NCBI GenBank assembly: GCA_949287925.1
Contig: CASEIR010000015.1
Span: 1-41,947, forward strand
Direction of reading: 5' to 3'
From: an uncultured Lachnospiraceae bacterium
GTDB lineage: Bacteria; Bacillota; Clostridia; Lachnospirales; Lachnospiraceae
Length of the DNA: 41,947 nt
The notes beneath the pieces were generated by a model that saw only the letters and a list, made by a program, of their open reading frames with translations, made no database searches and was not told the origin of the DNA. Below are positions 1 through 8,790 of this stretch, in pieces (position 1 is the first letter of the stretch; every line of letters starts with the position of its first letter). The position numbers and the translations under genes are program-made.

Positions 1-55
1 CCTGAGCATTGAGCAATCCGCTGACAAGAACCTGAATTAATGTTATAATATCCAT
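1..55 (-). CDS. N-terminus of an unidentified protein, cut by the window edge
   Basis: An ATG at 55-53 on the minus strand opens a frame that stays open to the window edge (18 codons). The visible residues read MDIITLIQVLVSGLLNAQ, a hydrophobic start typical of a membrane segment. An AGGAG ribosome binding site lies about 11 bases upstream, slightly far but usable. A TATAAT -10 element is at 104-99. The start resembles LivH-type branched-chain amino acid permeases, but 18 residues are too few to assign a family. It sits 125 bp downstream of the Bce-type permease gene and seems to have its own promoter. Confidence 0.5.
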   Translation of the reverse strand, partial: MDIITLIQVLVSGLLNAQ

Positions 56-123
56 GAGTATTGGTACTCCTTTCGGTTTTTATTTTTTCGTCGAAATCAT
101 TATACCTCAAGGAACCAATACTC
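56..123. repeat. 10-bp inverted repeat framing the promoter/RBS of the window-edge gene
   Basis: GAGTATTGGT at 56-65 is the exact reverse complement of ACCAATACTC at 114-123. The arm at 56-65 touches the start codon of the gene at 1-55. The interval between the arms contains the AGGAG ribosome binding site and a TATAAT -10 (104-99) with no good -35. It could be an operator pair, or a hairpin that hides the start region in read-through RNA. The arms are seen directly; the role is inferred. Confidence 0.5.
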
Positions 124-180
124 TTTTCATTTATTTTTTATTAACTGACTATTTCTTTACTCCAACGTCGAAGGTATTCC

Positions 181-2175
181 CTACCATCTGACGATCCGAT
201 AATATTCCTTTGCAGTCAACATATAGACAATTCCATAGAATATTGCAAAGATGGCAATCGATACTGCTGTGCAGATCAAAAATAAGGTTGAATTTACAAA
301 TCCCAGCGTTACTAGTATTTTTTCAATCACCTGAAATGCTACCACAATGTGCAGTACTGCCATAACAAGAGGCAGAAAAAACACGGTTACCACCTGGCTT
401 CGGATGGAACGTTTCACTTCCCGCTGGTCCATGCCGACCTTCTGCATAATCTGATACCGTTCCTTATCCTCATAGCCTTCGGATATCTGTTTATAATAGA
501 TAATCAGCACCGTAGCCATCAGGAACATCATGCCCAGATAAATGCCGATAAACAACAATCCTCCATATAACGTATAAACTTCCTCCCATTTATTTTCCTT
601 GGTCTCGCAGAATGCTCCAGGTACTTGATCCATGACAGATTCTTCTAATGTATTCTCGATCTTTTCGCAAGCTTCAGAATCCCCTTTCAAATCAAATTTC
701 AGATGATATGTAATGGTATTCATGGCCTGCAGCCACTCATCCTGCATATCACTGTTTGCATAAATCTCATCCATGATCTGCCGGATCTGGGTTTCCTCTG
801 TCATTACGATATACATAGCTTCCAACACCCGGGACTGATTCTTTTTCTCTGCCCGGATCTCTTCCGGCTCTTCTTTGACCTGGTAATCTTTTCCGTTGAT
901 GATGATACTGTCATAGCCATACATTCCGCCTGTCGTATATACAATTACCTGATCTGAAGCCAGTGTGCTGTGCTTTCCCTCCATCTGGTTATAATCTTCC
1001 AGCGGCATCAGATAAATTTCCCGTGCATCTTCCAGCGCATAATTTCCCAATTCTTTCAAGCTGAGTTCATCTTTCTTTAAAATACCCGCAAGAGATCCTT
1101 CATGGTAGGAAAGGCAGGTATCGGGATCAATGGATACACCATACGGCGCCGTCTCATTCTCAATAGCCCTAAGAAGCATATCTTCTGTTTCTTGATCCGT
1201 ATCTTCCATCGTAATATCCACATCTGTCGGAAACCGGTATTTCATGATATCGTCAATTCCCATATACAGCGATGCCGTACTGGATACCATGACCAGAACC
1301 ATGGTACTCAATATACAGATGTTTGCAAGCCCCACCGCATTCTGTTTCATCCGGTAGATCATTCCGGATACAGATGCAAAATGCTTAGCCTGATAATAAT
1401 AACCTTTATTTTTGCGCATAGCTTTTAATACGACAATACTGCCGGCAATAAACAAGGCATACGTTCCGAGAATTACGAAGATGACTGCAAGAAAAAATGT
1501 GGCAATGGCGGCCAGCGGTGATTCCACGGAAAGAGAGATCCCATATCCGGCCCCCAACAAAAGGAATCCCGCCAGCGCAATTAGCGCCTTCGTTTTCGGC
1601 TCTCGTTCGCCCTGGCTGCTTCCACGAAGGAGCTGAATAGGATCTGTCAGCCGGATCTGTATAAGATTATACACTAATGTCAATGTAAAAATGACCAGAA
1701 ATAATATCAACGTGTCCCGGACAGCTTCCGCTGATATTTCAAATTCCATTCCCACATCATAATGCAGTATTTTCAGCAACGCCAGAAACATAAGCTTACT
1801 GAACAAGATCCCGGCAGCAATTCCGCCTATAATGCTGACTCCCCCTGTGATCAGTGATTCGAGCATCAGCATCCGGGAAATGTGGGGTTTTCCCATCCCC
1901 AGAATATTGTAGACTCCCAGTTCTCTCTTCCGCTGCTTGATCAGAAAGCTGTTGGTATAAAACAGAAAGATCACGGAAAATACAACAATCACTCCTACAG
2001 CATAATGAAGCACCTCTGTCAGCGTTCCTCTGCCCAAGCTCTTACTCCCGGCAAGCGCGTCCATGATGTAAAACATCATGACTGTCAGCACTCCAGTGAG
2101 AATATAGGGGAAATACGTCTTCCGGTTATTTTTCAGATTTGTAACTGCCAATCTGGAATAGATGGAACTATTCAT
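181..2175 (-). CDS. Bce-type ABC transporter permease (FtsX/MacB-like, antimicrobial peptide resistance)
   Basis: A 664-residue integral membrane protein with the BceB architecture. An N-terminal helix (about 20-40) is followed by a group of helices carrying an FtsX-like domain (about 60-180), further helices to about 310, one large extracellular domain (about 310-540), and three C-terminal helices. In BceAB systems this outer domain recognises cell-wall-active peptides or lipid II complexes, and the permease also passes the signal to the sensor kinase. The first possible codon is a GTG at 2184. I prefer ATG 2175 because AGGAGG lies 8 bases upstream, which makes the gene overlap the ATPase stop by 8 bases (translational coupling). 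The partner ATPase, kinase and regulator lie directly upstream. The peptide ligand cannot be told from sequence. Confidence 0.9.
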   Translation of the reverse strand: MNSSIYSRLAVTNLKNNRKTYFPYILTGVLTVMMFYIMDALAGSKSLGRGTLTEVLHYAVGVIVVFSVIFLFYTNSFLIKQRKRELGVYNILGMGKPHISRMLMLESLITGGVSIIGGIAAGILFSKLMFLALLKILHYDVGMEFEISAEAVRDTLILFLVIFTLTLVYNLIQIRLTDPIQLLRGSSQGEREPKTKALIALAGFLLLGAGYGISLSVESPLAAIATFFLAVIFVILGTYALFIAGSIVVLKAMRKNKGYYYQAKHFASVSGMIYRMKQNAVGLANICILSTMVLVMVSSTASLYMGIDDIMKYRFPTDVDITMEDTDQETEDMLLRAIENETAPYGVSIDPDTCLSYHEGSLAGILKKDELSLKELGNYALEDAREIYLMPLEDYNQMEGKHSTLASDQVIVYTTGGMYGYDSIIINGKDYQVKEEPEEIRAEKKNQSRVLEAMYIVMTEETQIRQIMDEIYANSDMQDEWLQAMNTITYHLKFDLKGDSEACEKIENTLEESVMDQVPGAFCETKENKWEEVYTLYGGLLFIGIYLGMMFLMATVLIIYYKQISEGYEDKERYQIMQKVGMDQREVKRSIRSQVVTVFFLPLVMAVLHIVVAFQVIEKILVTLGFVNSTLFLICTAVSIAIFAIFYGIVYMLTAKEYYRIVRW

Positions 2176-2935
2176 TCCCGTCACCTCCTGTAGTCAGCAC
2201 CGTCAGTGTATCAGATATCTTCTGATACATCTGCTCATTCGTCAGATTACCGCGATACAATTGATGAAACACTTCCCCATCCTTAATAAACAGAACCCGT
2301 TTTGCCGTGCTGGCTGCCTTCACACTGTGTGTGACCATCAGGATCGTCTGTCCGTCTCCGTTGATTTCCTCAAACAGATCCAACAGCCCTTCTGCCGCCC
2401 GGGAATCCAAAGCTCCCGTGGGCTCGTCTGCAAGAATCAGCTGGGGTTTAGTAATCAGCGCTCTGGCCACTGCTGTCCGCTGTTTCTGGCCGCCGGACAC
2501 CTCATATGGAAACTTCGAAAGCAGATTCGCGATCTTCAGTTTCTCCACAACAGGAATCAGCCTCTTTTCCATCTCCGGGTAACGTTTCCCGGACAGTACC
2601 AGCGGAAGCAGGATATTATCCTGAATAGAAAACGTATCCAGAAGATTAAAGTCTTGAAACACAAATCCCAGATTCTGTCTCCGAAACGCCGCAATTTCTT
2701 TTTCCTTCACTCCAGACAGATCTCTGCCCTTCAGATAAATTTTCCCGGAGGTGGGTCGGTCCAGTGCTGCAAGAATGTTCAGAAGCGTTGTCTTGCCAGA
2801 TCCGGACTCCCCCATAATCGCCACATATTCTCTTTGTTCCACGGAAAAGTTCACATTACGGAGCGCTTCCACCTGATTCCCGCCAAACCGGGTGGTGTAT
2901 ATCTTTTTTACATTTTTCACTTCCAGTAGAGCCAT
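2168..2935 (-). CDS. Bce-type ABC transporter ATP-binding protein
   Basis: A 255-residue ATPase of the MacB/LolD/BceA group. Walker A is GESGSGKTT (about residues 41-49), the ABC signature is VSGGQKQRTAVARAL, and Walker B is LILADEPTGALD with the typical TGALDS D-loop. It should pair with the large permease encoded immediately downstream and power removal of a peptide from its cell-envelope target. An AAAGGA ribosome binding site precedes ATG 2935. A BceR-like operator and a TATAAT element lie in the 111-bp gap before the gene, so it probably has its own inducible promoter as well as read-through from the two-component genes. Confidence 0.92.
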   Translation of the reverse strand: MALLEVKNVKKIYTTRFGGNQVEALRNVNFSVEQREYVAIMGESGSGKTTLLNILAALDRPTSGKIYLKGRDLSGVKEKEIAAFRRQNLGFVFQDFNLLDTFSIQDNILLPLVLSGKRYPEMEKRLIPVVEKLKIANLLSKFPYEVSGGQKQRTAVARALITKPQLILADEPTGALDSRAAEGLLDLFEEINGDGQTILMVTHSVKAASTAKRVLFIKDGEVFHQLYRGNLTNEQMYQKISDTLTVLTTGGDGNE

Positions 2936-2981
2936 TTTTATTACCGTCCTTTCTCTTGGTGTCTTACTTCTTACAATACTG

Positions 2982-3010
2982 ATTATAGAAAAAAGGAAAA
3001 TGTCCTTCCA
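2982..3010 (-). promoter_or_regulatory. Candidate activator-dependent promoter of the Bce transporter genes
   Basis: A perfect TATAAT lies at 2987-2982 on the minus strand, about 47 bases before the ATPase start. At 17-bp spacing the -35 position reads TGGAAG (3010-3005), a poor match. This is expected for a promoter needing an activator. The BceR-like inverted repeat at 3042-3055 lies just upstream. The promoter overlaps the hairpin at 2995-3031. Confidence 0.5.
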
Positions 3011-3031
3011 TAGATGTAGATGACATTTCCC
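2989..3031 (-). terminator. Intrinsic terminator after the two-component gene pair
   Basis: Read on the minus strand, GGGAAATGTC (3031-3022) and GACATTTTCC (3004-2995) form a stem with one mismatch and a 17-base loop, followed by six T (2994-2989). It lies just after the kinase stop at 3047 and before the transporter genes, so it probably limits read-through from the regulator-kinase transcript into the transporter pair. Confidence 0.6.
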
Positions 3032-3041
3032 TTGTGCTAAC

Positions 3042-3055
3042 TTACATTATTGTAA
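3042..3055. promoter_or_regulatory. BceR-like operator, TTACA-N4-TGTAA
   Basis: TTACATTATTGTAA is a perfect inverted repeat with 5-bp arms and a 4-bp centre, matching the TNACA-N4-TGTNA form known for BceR-type regulators. It overlaps the last codons and stop of the kinase gene (stop at 3047) and lies about 30-40 bp upstream of the -35 position of the transporter promoter, the usual place for this activator class. Confidence 0.65.
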
Positions 3056-4054
3056 GGATTCCTTCTTACGGTCCAGATAAAGACAGACTTTCGTCCCCTG
3101 GCCTGGTTCCGATTCCATGGAGATCTCATGGCCCAGACGGTCCATAATGGTCTTACATAGATACAGACCAATTCCCGTAGATTTTTTATCATTTCTTCCG
3201 TTATATCCCGTAAATCCCCGCTCAAATACCCGAGGCAGATCTTCCGAGCGGATACCGATTCCCGTATCCTCGATTACCAATGCCGTCCTGGAATGCCGTG
3301 TCTCCATATAGACAGAAATACTTCCCTCTTTCGTATATTTCAATGCATTGGACAACAGCTGGTCCACTACAAAAACCAGCCATTTTTCATCCGTCAGGAC
3401 CTGATATTCCAGTGTCTGATATTCCAGCCGGATTTTTTTCATAATGAACATCTTTGAATATTTCCGAATTGCCTGTCTTACAATTGAATCCAGTGCGCAT
3501 ACTGTGAAATCCAGATCAGAAGATATATCTCCCACCCTCAGATAACAGAGCACCATCTCCACATATTGTTCAATCTTAAATACTTCAAGCTCCATACTCC
3601 TTTTATCTGCCGTGCAATCCTCCTCCCAGGACTGCAGCATCACCCGCAATGCGGCAATGGGAGTTTTGATCTGATGAACCCACATTCCATAATAATCCAT
3701 CATCTCCTGTCTGGATATCCGTTCTCTGGATTCACATTCCCTTTTCTGTTCCTCCAGAAGATTCAAAAGATACTGGTACTCCGCTTCCACGGCATTTTCC
3801 GGATCCGGCAGCTCCAGTCCCGAGGTTCCTGCCCTTGCCTCATTCTGACAGACGCTCTGGTAATGCTTCCGGTAACGGAAGAATGATACCGTCCCATACA
3901 GTAAAAGCCATAAAAATGACAGGAGAAATGCATACTGGACGGCGTCTTCTCTGATATTATACAGAAAAAACACAATATGAAAAACGCCGATAAAACCGGC
4001 GTACAGACAAATAATTCCGATTCGCTCTCTAATAAAACTTTTCAATATTTTCAT
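3047..4054 (-). CDS. Intramembrane-sensing histidine kinase (BceS-like)
   Basis: A 335-residue sensor kinase with two N-terminal membrane helices (about 12-32 and 40-58) joined by a very short outer loop, so it has no room for an extracellular sensor domain. This is the hallmark of BceS-type kinases, which read the state of the ABC transporter instead. The H-box is MWVHQIKTPIAALR (about residue 124), the N-box LLSNALKY, and the G-boxes IEDTGIGI and STGIGLYL. The frame can be extended 14 codons upstream, but ATG 4054 is preferred because it overlaps the regulator stop as ATGA, a common coupling arrangement. It should phosphorylate the regulator encoded just upstream. Confidence 0.9.
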   Translation of the reverse strand: MKILKSFIRERIGIICLYAGFIGVFHIVFFLYNIREDAVQYAFLLSFLWLLLYGTVSFFRYRKHYQSVCQNEARAGTSGLELPDPENAVEAEYQYLLNLLEEQKRECESRERISRQEMMDYYGMWVHQIKTPIAALRVMLQSWEEDCTADKRSMELEVFKIEQYVEMVLCYLRVGDISSDLDFTVCALDSIVRQAIRKYSKMFIMKKIRLEYQTLEYQVLTDEKWLVFVVDQLLSNALKYTKEGSISVYMETRHSRTALVIEDTGIGIRSEDLPRVFERGFTGYNGRNDKKSTGIGLYLCKTIMDRLGHEISMESEPGQGTKVCLYLDRKKESLQ

Positions 4055-4725
4055 CGTTCCACCATATATCCGATTCCCTTTTTTGTCCGGATACAATTCA
4101 CAGCCCCCGCAGCTTCCAGCTTCTTCCGCAGTCTGCCCACATTAACGCTCAATGTATTATCATCAATAAATTCATCACTGTCCCAAAGCCTATTAATAAT
4201 TTCATCCCGGGATACAATCTTCCCTGCATTTTCAAACAGGATCTGCATAATCCGGAACTCATTCTTCGTCAGCTCTATCCTAATCTCTCCGCATAAAAGC
4301 GACGCATCACTCAGGTTCAGCATCATTCCCTGACATTCCATCACATTGGAAGTACCCTGATATGCATAGGCTCTTCGAAGAACAGCCTGTACCTTAGCAG
4401 TGACTACATTCAGATCAAAAGGCTTTTCAATAAATTCATCCCCGCCCATATTCATAGCCATAACGATATTCATATTATCATCCAGCGATGACAGGAAAAT
4501 AATCGGCACACCGGATACCTTACGTATCTCCTGACACCAGTGGAATCCATTGAAAAACGGAAGTCCGATATCCAGGATCACAAGCTGTGGCTGGAAGGAT
4601 GCAAAATCTTGCATAATATTCCGGAAATCATCCACACAGAAAACATCATAATCCCATTTCTTCAGATGCGCGGCCAGGCCATTTGCAATCATCCTGTCGT
4701 CTTCAACAATCATAATCCGGTACAT
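4051..4725 (-). CDS. OmpR-family response regulator (BceR-like)
   Basis: A 224-residue regulator with an N-terminal receiver (acidic pair EDD near residue 8, phospho-acceptor Asp in LVILDIGLPF near 52, Lys in EKPFDL near 101) and a C-terminal winged helix (about 128-222; RDEIINRLWDSDEFIDDNTL then VGRLRKKLEAAG). It is the first gene of the Bce module and has a strong promoter of its own. In this family the phosphorylated protein activates the transporter operon through TNACA-N4-TGTNA sites, and such a site is present at 3042-3055. The ribosome binding site is GGAAGG about 9 bases before ATG 4725. Confidence 0.92.
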   Translation of the reverse strand: MYRIMIVEDDRMIANGLAAHLKKWDYDVFCVDDFRNIMQDFASFQPQLVILDIGLPFFNGFHWCQEIRKVSGVPIIFLSSLDDNMNIVMAMNMGGDEFIEKPFDLNVVTAKVQAVLRRAYAYQGTSNVMECQGMMLNLSDASLLCGEIRIELTKNEFRIMQILFENAGKIVSRDEIINRLWDSDEFIDDNTLSVNVGRLRKKLEAAGAVNCIRTKKGIGYMVER

Positions 4726-4758
4726 GCATTTTACCTTCCTTATCTTTTTATGCTTACC

Positions 4759-4787
4759 ATCCTAATCAATTCCCGATGATTTGTCAA
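4759..4787 (-). promoter_or_regulatory. Sigma-A-type promoter of the Bce two-component genes
   Basis: Minus strand: TTGACA (4787-4782), a 17-bp spacer, then TAGGAT (4764-4759). The -35 is perfect and the -10 differs from consensus at two positions. The predicted start leaves a leader of about 27 bases before the regulator ATG. Confidence 0.75.
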
Positions 4788-4817
4788 ACATAAATACCCG
4801 GACTTTCGCACACCTTA

Positions 4818-5402
4818 TCAATGAAAATAATGGGCGCCAATCTGTTTCCCAGATCCGCCCTGGTCAAAATACAGACAATTGCCAATAGGATTCTCCCCGT
4901 TAAGAGCTGCCTGCGCCGCCTTTAACGCCGAATCAGTATATCCAGAGGTGCGGCGGACGCGGTCCAGCCATCCGGTAGATACAGGGCCGAACTGTCCCGG
5001 CTGATAGATTACTTCTTCCATGGAATCTGGAAACTGATCACTGTGCATCCGGTTAAGCACCACCGCTCCAACTGCCACCTGCCCTTCAAACGACTGATTT
5101 CCGGCTTCACAGAAAATAATTGACGCCAGGAGCTCTGCGTCCGCTCTGCAACGCTCCATTTCCTGTGCCTCCTGAATCTTCTTGGCAACCGCTTCATTAA
5201 ATCCTGTGCAGCCAGAACCCATCGGTACCAAAACCGCAACACTTGTATCGCAACAGGGAACCTGCGCAGCTGCAGAAACCTGCTGGTCCAGCATCCCCGC
5301 ACCAACTTCCTTCGGAGCTGCAGCACAGCTGAAACATACTGCTGTAAACACACCGGCAGAAATTAATATCCCCGTGGTTCTATTTTTGTGAAACCGTATC
5401 AT
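4818..5402 (-). CDS. Secreted cell wall hydrolase (SleB-like, Hydrolase_2 family)
   Basis: About 194 residues. A signal-peptide-like N-terminus (basic IRFHKNRT, then a hydrophobic stretch ending near CAAA) precedes a linker and a C-terminal Hydrolase_2 domain starting at about ELLASIIFCEAGNQS. The Glu in FCEAGN is the expected catalytic acid of this family, which includes the spore cortex-lytic SleB and CwlJ. The domain closes with YFDQGGSGKQIGAHYFH. ATG 5402 is chosen over an upstream ATG because GGGAGG lies 6 bases before it. No cortex-binding domain is present, so a spore germination role is possible but not proven; it may be a vegetative hydrolase. Confidence 0.82.
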   Translation of the reverse strand: MIRFHKNRTTGILISAGVFTAVCFSCAAAPKEVGAGMLDQQVSAAAQVPCCDTSVAVLVPMGSGCTGFNEAVAKKIQEAQEMERCRADAELLASIIFCEAGNQSFEGQVAVGAVVLNRMHSDQFPDSMEEVIYQPGQFGPVSTGWLDRVRRTSGYTDSALKAAQAALNGENPIGNCLYFDQGGSGKQIGAHYFH

Positions 5403-5533
5403 AAAAACCTCCCAATGAAAGAGAATATAACATTTATACATTACAATTATTTAATAAAGTATATTCAATAATTTCGATTTTATTACAAATGTTACGTTTT
5501 TATTAACTCTCTTCCATTTGGGGACAGGGTAAA

Positions 5534-5584
5534 ACTCAATTCGGGACGTAGACTTTTGCAAAAAGTCTACGTCCCGAATTGAGT
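5534..5584 (-). terminator. Perfect 24-bp inverted repeat behind carB (terminator or dispersed palindrome)
   Basis: Positions 5534-5557 and 5561-5584 are exact reverse complements (24 bp each) around a 3-base loop, beginning ACTCAATTCGGGACGTAGAC. The hairpin starts 9 bp after the carB stop. On the minus strand it is followed by only TTTTACCC, a short T-run. The stem is much longer and more perfect than usual for a terminator. It may be a member of a dispersed extragenic palindrome family that also ends carB transcripts. Confidence 0.8.
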
Positions 5585-5592
5585 CAAATTGA

Positions 5593-8500
5593 TTAAATCT
5601 TCGCGATATCGATCAATGTCAGTTTCTTGATGTCTGTATTTTCCAGGCTTGTGATCAATGCCTCTGCGGTATCGATGGCTGTCAGTACATTCACGCCGGT
5701 TTCAATGGCGCTTCTGCGGATAACGAATCCGTCTTTTGCACGGTCAGCTCCCTGTGGAGGTGTGTCGATGACAAGGTCGATCTTATGTCCCAGAATCAGG
5801 TCCATCAGATTAGGAGACTCCTGTTCGATCTTATTGACTGCGATTACTTTTACACCGGCATCTTTCAACACTTCTGCCGTTCCCCGCGTAGCAAATATTT
5901 TATAACCGATGTTCGCGAATCTACGTCCGATCTCTACTGCTTCTTTCTTGTCTTCATCCCGCACAGTTAATATCATATTCTGATGTTTCGGCAGTTTGAT
6001 TCCTGCGCCCAGGAACGCTTTATAAAGCGCCTCGTCAAAGGTTTTCGCGATTCCCAGGCATTCACCGGTAGACTTCATCTCTGGTCCCAGGCTGATATCA
6101 GCATCTCTGATTTTCTCGAATGAGAATACCGGCATTTTAATTGCAAAATAATCTGCCTCCGGCTGCAGTCCCGGATTATAACCCAGTTCTTTGATCTTAT
6201 GCCCGATGATCACTTTCGTCGCCAACGGCACAATCGGGATTCCGGTTACTTTGCTAATGTAAGGAACTGTACGGCTGGACCGTGGATTTACTTCGATTAC
6301 ATATACATCTTCACCACAAACAATAAACTGTATGTTAATGAGACCGATCACATGGAGTGATCTTGCCAGCCTTCTGGTATATTCCTCGATCGTACGCTTG
6401 GTATTCTCACTGATACTCTGGGCCGGATACACAGAAATACTGTCGCCGGAATGGATTCCGGCACGTTCAATATGCTCCATAATTCCCGGTATCAGAATAT
6501 CCTCTCCGTCACAGACCGCATCCACCTCGATCTCCTTACCCATCAGATACTTATCCACCAGAATGGGATGATCCTGCGCGATCCGGTTGATAATGCCGAT
6601 GAATTCTTCAATATCATGGTCATTAATAGCAATCTGCATCCCCTGGCCGCCCAGCACATAAGATGGCCGCACCAGAACCGGATATCCCAGCCGATTCGCC
6701 ACTTCTTTTGCCTCTTCCGCCGTATATACCGTACCTCCAGTCGGACGCGGGATCTCACACTGTTCCAAGATCTCATCAAACAGCTCCCGATCTTCCGCAG
6801 CATCCACGTTCTCCGCGGACGTTCCAAGAATCGGCACACCCATCTTCAGTAGCGCTTCTGTCAATTTGATCGCCGTCTGTCCGCCGAATTGTACCACAGC
6901 GCCGTCCGGTTTTTCCAGGTCCACGATACTCTCCACATCTTCCGGCGTCAGCGGTTCAAAATACAATTTATCCGCAATGTCAAAATCTGTGCTGACCGTT
7001 TCCGGATTGTTATTGACAATAATGGTCTCATAGCCTTCTTTGGCAAATGCCCAGGTGCAATGCACCGAACAGAAATCAAACTCAATCCCCTGACCGATCC
7101 GGATCGGGCCGGAGCCAAGAACCAGCACCTTCTTTCTGCCCATTGTTTCCTCTACTTCATTCTCACTTCCGTATACAGAATAATAATACGGAGTTTCTGC
7201 TGCAAATTCAGCCGCACAGGTATCTACCATTTTGTAAGAGGCGCGGATTCCATATTCATGTCTCATATCATGAATCTGTCTCTCTGTATTACCAGTCAGC
7301 TTTGCAATAACCTGATCCGGAAATTCCATCCGTTTCGCTTCCGCCAGCGTCTCCGCATTCAAAGTACTATTCTGAAGCTTCTGCTCCATTTCCACAAGAA
7401 TCGCAATCTTATCAATAAACCAGCGGTCGATCTTGGTAGCCTCATGTATCTCATCATAACTGATCCCCTGCCGGATTGCCTCGGCAATCTTCCAGATCCG
7501 GCGGTCATCCACAACTCTCAGCTCTTCCAGAAGCTCCTCACCGCACAGATGTGAGAAATCGTAGGACATCAGGCTGTCCACATGCTGCTCCAGAGAGCGG
7601 ATAGCTTTCATCAAAGCACCTTCAAAGTTATCACAGATGCTCATGACTTCACCGGTGGCTTTCATTTGTGTGGTCAATGTACGTTTCGCACTGATAAACT
7701 TATCAAAAGGCAGTCTTGGAATCTTAACCACGCAATAATCCAGCATAGGTTCAAAGCTGGCATAGGTCTTCTTTGTAACCGCATTCTGAATCTCGTCCAG
7801 CGTATATCCAAGAGCAATTTTTGCCGCCACCTTGGCGATCGGGTATCCGGTTGCTTTTGACGCAAGAGCTGAGGACCGGCTGACACGCGGATTTACCTCG
7901 ATCACACAATATTCAAAGGTATCCGGATGCAGCGCATACTGCACGTTACATCCTCCGGTAATATTCAGCTCGCTGATAATATTGAGGGCAGATGTACGCA
8001 ACATCTGATACTCCTTATCCCCAAGCGTCTGCGAAGGAGCAACCACAATACTGTCTCCGGTGTGTACTCCGACAGGATCGATGTTCTCCATATTACAAAC
8101 AGTGATACAGTTTCCTTTGCTGTCACGCATCACTTCGTATTCAATCTCTTTCCATCCGGCAATGCAGCGTTCTACCAAAACCTGGCCCACACGGGACAGC
8201 CGGAGTCCATTCTCCAGAATCTCCACCATCTGTCCCCGGTTATAAGCGATACCTCCGCCGCTGCCGCCCAGAGTATATGCCGGACGTAATACTACCGGAT
8301 ATCCGATCTTCTCTGCAAAACGGACGCCATCATCCACTGTCTCCACCACCAGTGAGGCCGCGCACGGCTCCCCGATCTTCTCCATGGTAGTCTTAAACTC
8401 CAGACGGTCCTCTGCCTTTTTTATCGTCTCGGAGGTTGTTCCGATCAGCCGAACATTGTTCCGCTTCAAAAATCCGCTTTCTTCCAGCTCCATAGCCAGA

Positions 8501-8790
8501 TTCAAGGCTGCCTGCCCTCCCAGCGTCGGAAGCACACTGTCCGGATTTTCCTTCAGAATCAGCTGTTCCACCACTTCCGTAGTCAGCGGTTCAATATATA
8601 CACGGTCCGCAATATCTTTATCCGTCATGATCGTAGCGGGATTGGAATTCAATAATACGACTTCAATTCCCTCTTCCTTCAAAGACCGGCAGGCCTGGGT
8701 ACCCGCATAGTCAAATTCAGCTGCCTGCCCGATTACAATAGGGCCAGATCCGATCACCAGTACTTTTTTGATATCTTTATTTCTAGGCAT
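5593..8790 (-). CDS. carB: Carbamoyl-phosphate synthase large subunit
   Basis: 1065 residues, the normal length. The two homologous ATP-grasp halves are both visible: the first starts KKVLVIGSGPIVIGQAAEFD, the second KKVLVLGSGPIRIGQGIEFD near residue 555. A C-terminal MGS-like allosteric domain follows from about 935 (ends near LTLIDIAKI). The enzyme makes carbamoyl phosphate from bicarbonate, 2 ATP and the ammonia delivered by CarA, feeding pyrimidine and arginine synthesis. Its ATG overlaps the carA stop as TAATG. It acts in the cytoplasm as a CarAB complex. No pyrimidine or arginine genes flank it. Confidence 0.98.
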   Translation of the reverse strand: MPRNKDIKKVLVIGSGPIVIGQAAEFDYAGTQACRSLKEEGIEVVLLNSNPATIMTDKDIADRVYIEPLTTEVVEQLILKENPDSVLPTLGGQAALNLAMELEESGFLKRNNVRLIGTTSETIKKAEDRLEFKTTMEKIGEPCAASLVVETVDDGVRFAEKIGYPVVLRPAYTLGGSGGGIAYNRGQMVEILENGLRLSRVGQVLVERCIAGWKEIEYEVMRDSKGNCITVCNMENIDPVGVHTGDSIVVAPSQTLGDKEYQMLRTSALNIISELNITGGCNVQYALHPDTFEYCVIEVNPRVSRSSALASKATGYPIAKVAAKIALGYTLDEIQNAVTKKTYASFEPMLDYCVVKIPRLPFDKFISAKRTLTTQMKATGEVMSICDNFEGALMKAIRSLEQHVDSLMSYDFSHLCGEELLEELRVVDDRRIWKIAEAIRQGISYDEIHEATKIDRWFIDKIAILVEMEQKLQNSTLNAETLAEAKRMEFPDQVIAKLTGNTERQIHDMRHEYGIRASYKMVDTCAAEFAAETPYYYSVYGSENEVEETMGRKKVLVLGSGPIRIGQGIEFDFCSVHCTWAFAKEGYETIIVNNNPETVSTDFDIADKLYFEPLTPEDVESIVDLEKPDGAVVQFGGQTAIKLTEALLKMGVPILGTSAENVDAAEDRELFDEILEQCEIPRPTGGTVYTAEEAKEVANRLGYPVLVRPSYVLGGQGMQIAINDHDIEEFIGIINRIAQDHPILVDKYLMGKEIEVDAVCDGEDILIPGIMEHIERAGIHSGDSISVYPAQSISENTKRTIEEYTRRLARSLHVIGLINIQFIVCGEDVYVIEVNPRSSRTVPYISKVTGIPIVPLATKVIIGHKIKELGYNPGLQPEADYFAIKMPVFSFEKIRDADISLGPEMKSTGECLGIAKTFDEALYKAFLGAGIKLPKHQNMILTVRDEDKKEAVEIGRRFANIGYKIFATRGTAEVLKDAGVKVIAVNKIEQESPNLMDLILGHKIDLVIDTPPQGADRAKDGFVIRRSAIETGVNVLTAIDTAEALITSLENTDIKKLTLIDIAKI

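Noticed and set aside
2162-2929. 255-codon plus-strand ORF opposite the Bce ATPase
   Set aside because: Its extent mirrors the ATPase gene, whose Walker motifs are clear. The translated antisense product is low-complexity and His/Leu-rich, typical of a shadow.
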